NCBI GenBank assembly: GCA_016203825.1
Contig: JACQMA010000098.1
Span: 1 to 8,704 of the forward strand
From: Deltaproteobacteria bacterium
GTDB taxonomy: Bacteria > UBA10199 > 2-02-FULL-44-16
DNA length: 8,704 nucleotides
Reading direction: 5' to 3'
Part shown: positions 6,047 through 8,704 of the stretch, piece after piece
Layout: every line of letters starts with the position of its first letter
How positions within the stretch are numbered: position 1 is the first letter of the stretch
Position numbers and translations under genes: made by a program
Notes under the pieces: model-generated
Databases searched by the model: none
What the model was told of the DNA's origin: nothing
The model's input: only the letters and a program-made list of their open reading frames with translations

Positions 6047-8701
6047 TTAAAACTCTTCCGCTGGAAGTTCGGACGATTCGAAGTCACGCTCGAAAAATTC
6101 TCCAGCACGGTCAGCGGTTCCGCCTTGTCCCAGGGCGTTTGCCTGGGGACGTGCCCCAAAGAGGGCAGAACCACCGGCAAGTTGTGAGAGCTCACCGCTC
6201 GGAAAATCAGCGGGCTTCGCAAAATCTTTGGCCTCCCATCCTTCGGTTGCCTGCTTCATAAACGAGAGAAAAATCGGAACAGCCGTTTTGCCGCCGGTCT
6301 CTCCCTTGCCGATGGGTTTGGGTTCATCGAAGCCGACCCACACGCCAGCGACGAGATCAGGCACAAAACCAATAAACCACGCGTCGGTTTCGTCATTCGT
6401 CGTCCCTGTTTTTCCCGCTGCCGGTTTTCCGAGCTCACGGACGCGCCACGCCGTTCCTCGTGTTGCCACGTCTTTCAGGAGTTGCGTCATGAGGTACGCC
6501 GTCTGTGGCGTCATGACGTGACCCAAGGGAATCGCCGATCCGTAGAGCGTTTTGAGTTCGAGGTCGGTAAGAATGAGTTTGTCTTTTCCGAGCGTTCCTT
6601 GTTCTCGTGCAAAAAGTTCAGCATTCAAATCGGAGAGTTGGACCTTCGCGATCGCCTGTCGCACCGCATCGGCGGTATCGCTCTGCTGTGCTGCTTCAGG
6701 TGTCGACAGTTCGGGAGAAGGAAGTGAGTGTTGCGGACTGGATTCTTCAAGAATGTTCCCCCGGTGGTCTTCAACGCGGGAGATGAAGCGCGGTTCATGA
6801 AGAATGCCGCCGTTGGCAAAGACGGCATACGCATTCACGAGCTCGGAGAGGTAGGCCCCGTTGGCGCCCAGCGCCATCGAGAGGTATTTGTCGATGGGAC
6901 TCGTGATGCCGCATTTTCGAACGTAGCCGGTGAGGTAATGGGTTCCGATGTCGTACGTGATTTTGACTGTGGGGAGGTTGCGCGAAAAAACGAGGGCATC
7001 CGCAAACGACGTTGCCCCCTTGTACTCATTGCCGTAATTTTTGGGACTCCAGAACATTTTTTCACCGACTTGATACGTCATCGGTTCGTCGACAATCGTG
7101 GTGCGAAACGTGTAGCCCTTGTCGAGCGCTGCGGCATAGACAAACGGTTTGAACGACGAGCCCGTTTGACGCAGCGACTGGGTCGCACGGTTGAATTCAC
7201 TTTTTCGAAAATCGGTTCCTCCCACCATCGCCACGACGTCTCCCGTGTGGGGATCGATGGCAGAAAAGGCGCCTTCCACTTTCGGTTCCTGCGTGAGGTC
7301 AAAGGTGCTGTCGGGACGCTGACGAACGGAGATGATATCGCCGACCTTGAGGATGCGCCGCGGCTCCGTGACATAATTGCCGTCATCGTAACCGGTGACT
7401 TCGGTGTTGAAGCGTCGAGCCCACTTGTAGCCGTCGTGCGAAATACGTCCTTCGGCAGACCCCATCGCAATGATGACCTGGTTTCCATCGAAACCCGTGA
7501 CGATGGCTTCATAGAGGCGGTTGTTCTCGATCGATAAAGGACGGGGAGTCGTGGCGCGCTCTGGTGGCCACAGGATTGTAGCGCGATCTTGTTGAGAACG
7601 GAGTTGGACATCCATCGTGGTGATCGTTTCGGGGATGTCCTCTGACTCGACGTGACGGAGAGGACCGCGAAAACCCTGACGCATTTCGAGGCGACGAATG
7701 CCATCCAGCAGCGACGCGCGGGCGAGGCGCTGAAGTTTCAGGTCGAGCGTCGTCTGGATCTTCAAGCCCTGATGGTAGAGGGCTTCATCACCATAGCGTT
7801 CCTTCATGAGGCGACGCACATGCTCCACAAACCATGCGGCGTCGTCGTCAAAGGCGTCCTTGTCGAGACCGGCGACATACACGGTGAGGGGTTCCTGATA
7901 TGCGGCTTCCATTTCTGTCTGCGTAATGTGGCCATGCTGAAACATGCGATTCAGAACGTGTTCTTGGCGAAGCCGCGCCGCAGATGGATTGACGGTGGGG
8001 GCATAACGAGCGGGTGCGGTGGGCAGCCCCGCGATGAGGGTGATTTCGCCGAGGGTGAGTTGGTCGAGGTCCTTGTGAAAATAATTGCGCGCTGCTGCCT
8101 TGATTCCGTAGGCGCGATTTCCCAGAAAAATTTGATTCACGTAGAGAGTCAGGATTTGTTCCTTGGTGAGCGTCCGTTCGAGGCGTGTGGCCAAAATTGC
8201 CTCGCGAATTTTGCGGTAGAACGTGCGTTCGGGAGACAGTAGCAGGGCGCGCGTCACTTGCTGCGTGATCGTACTCCCCCCCTGGGAAATATTGCCCGAA
8301 CGAACATTGGCGACGAAGGCGCGCAAGATCGCGCGCATGTCGATGCCCTTGTGTTCAAAAAAACGGTCGTCTTCGGAATCGATAAAGGCCTGAAGGATGC
8401 GCGTGGGAATCTGGTCGTAGGGAACGAACATGCGGCACTCCGTCCAGAACTCGCCGATCCTGGTTCCATCGCGGGCGAAGACTTCACTGATCACCGGGGG
8501 ATGATAGTCTTCGATCGAGTGGATATCGGGGAGGCCTCGCGCGAAGAAGATATAGATGATGATGGTGACGAGACCGCTGAAGATCGCAATGCCGCCGATG
8601 AGTGCGAGGAGGCTCGTCGCGAGGCGATAGGTTCCGGTGAGGATGCGTGCTGGAATTTTGAGCAAAGACCCGATGTTCACTGTTATTCCCGCCTCCGCCA
8701 A
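6047..8701 (-). CDS. mrcA: Class A penicillin-binding protein 1A (glycosyltransferase/transpeptidase)
   Basis: This bifunctional enzyme polymerises lipid II into glycan strands and cross-links the stem peptides in the periplasm. Numbering is from the TTG at 8701 (884 residues). A membrane anchor spans about 30-54. The GT51 domain has EDDRFFEHKG at 110-119 (catalytic E110), GGSTITQQ at 141-148, RKIRE at 163-167 (second Glu E167) and ILTLYVN at 183-189. An OB-type insert precedes the transpeptidase domain, roughly 340-475. The transpeptidase has SSFK at 515-518 (nucleophile S515), SRN at 573-575 and KTGT at 764-767. About 70 polar residues (656-724) separate core transpeptidase segments, and the C-terminal tail is Gly/Ala/acid-rich. 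The start is unsure: TTG 8701 is the last start codon visible, GTG 8680 has GGAGG about 11 nt upstream, and the frame is open to the window edge. Confidence 0.95.
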   Translation of the reverse strand: MAEAGITVNIGSLLKIPARILTGTYRLATSLLALIGGIAIFSGLVTIIIYIFFARGLPDIHSIEDYHPPVISEVFARDGTRIGEFWTECRMFVPYDQIPTRILQAFIDSEDDRFFEHKGIDMRAILRAFVANVRSGNISQGGSTITQQVTRALLLSPERTFYRKIREAILATRLERTLTKEQILTLYVNQIFLGNRAYGIKAAARNYFHKDLDQLTLGEITLIAGLPTAPARYAPTVNPSAARLRQEHVLNRMFQHGHITQTEMEAAYQEPLTVYVAGLDKDAFDDDAAWFVEHVRRLMKERYGDEALYHQGLKIQTTLDLKLQRLARASLLDGIRRLEMRQGFRGPLRHVESEDIPETITTMDVQLRSQQDRATILWPPERATTPRPLSIENNRLYEAIVTGFDGNQVIIAMGSAEGRISHDGYKWARRFNTEVTGYDDGNYVTEPRRILKVGDIISVRQRPDSTFDLTQEPKVEGAFSAIDPHTGDVVAMVGGTDFRKSEFNRATQSLRQTGSSFKPFVYAAALDKGYTFRTTIVDEPMTYQVGEKMFWSPKNYGNEYKGATSFADALVFSRNLPTVKITYDIGTHYLTGYVRKCGITSPIDKYLSMALGANGAYLSELVNAYAVFANGGILHEPRFISRVEDHRGNILEESSPQHSLPSPELSTPEAAQQSDTADAVRQAIAKVQLSDLNAELFAREQGTLGKDKLILTDLELKTLYGSAIPLGHVMTPQTAYLMTQLLKDVATRGTAWRVRELGKPAAGKTGTTNDETDAWFIGFVPDLVAGVWVGFDEPKPIGKGETGGKTAVPIFLSFMKQATEGWEAKDFAKPADFPSGELSQLAGGSALFGARPQANALGQGGTADRAGEFFERDFESSELPAEEF

Positions 8702-8704
8702 GGC

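Noticed and set aside
6052..6069. Small hairpin (CTTCC/GGAAG, 3-nt loop) at the end of the PBP1A gene followed by TTTT
   Set aside because: The stem is only 5 bp and lies in the coding end. It is too weak to call an intrinsic terminator, though no other terminator is visible at this junction.

Overview
The window looks like a piece of a chromosome from a respiring, Gram-negative-type bacterium. It encodes a fatty acyl-CoA dehydrogenase, an ETF:quinone oxidoreductase, a cyclophilin lipoprotein and a class A penicillin-binding protein. I see no transposase, integrase, phage gene, CRISPR array, tRNA or rRNA. The mix of genes and the protein style would fit the former 'Deltaproteobacteria' (for example Bdellovibrionota, Myxococcota or uncultured relatives), but that placement is a guess.

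Layout. (1) Plus strand, 1-2378: the 3' part of a VLCAD/ACAD9-like acyl-CoA dehydrogenase, then a deoxynucleoside kinase whose ATG overlaps the dehydrogenase stop (TAATG). (2) Minus strand, 5472-2381, read right to left: a secreted TPM-domain protein with a Gly-rich tail, then LemA, then ETF:quinone oxidoreductase, which overlaps lemA by ATGA. (3) Plus strand, 5435-6046: a cyclophilin-type peptidyl-prolyl isomerase lipoprotein whose 5' end overlaps the 5' end of the divergent TPM gene. (4) Minus strand, 8701-6047: a PBP1A-type bifunctional peptidoglycan synthase whose start lies at or just beyond the right edge.

How the genes work together. The acyl-CoA dehydrogenase reduces ETF, and ETF:quinone oxidoreductase passes those electrons to the quinone pool, so two steps of one beta-oxidation electron route sit close together on opposite strands. 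The ETF subunits are not in the window. TPM and LemA proteins often occur as neighbours and are envelope proteins of uncertain function. The cyclophilin and PBP1A act in the periplasm and on the cell wall. The kinase belongs to nucleotide salvage and has no evident link to its neighbours.

The window is very compact. Both convergent junctions have 2 and 0 bp between stops, the divergent junction overlaps, and the only real gap (4633-4698, 66 bp) holds a hairpin repeat that runs into the lemA ribosome binding site. I found no convincing new multi-gene system. The most notable points are an ETF:quinone oxidoreductase with three instead of four iron-sulfur cysteines, and the overlapping divergent gene starts at 5435-5472.
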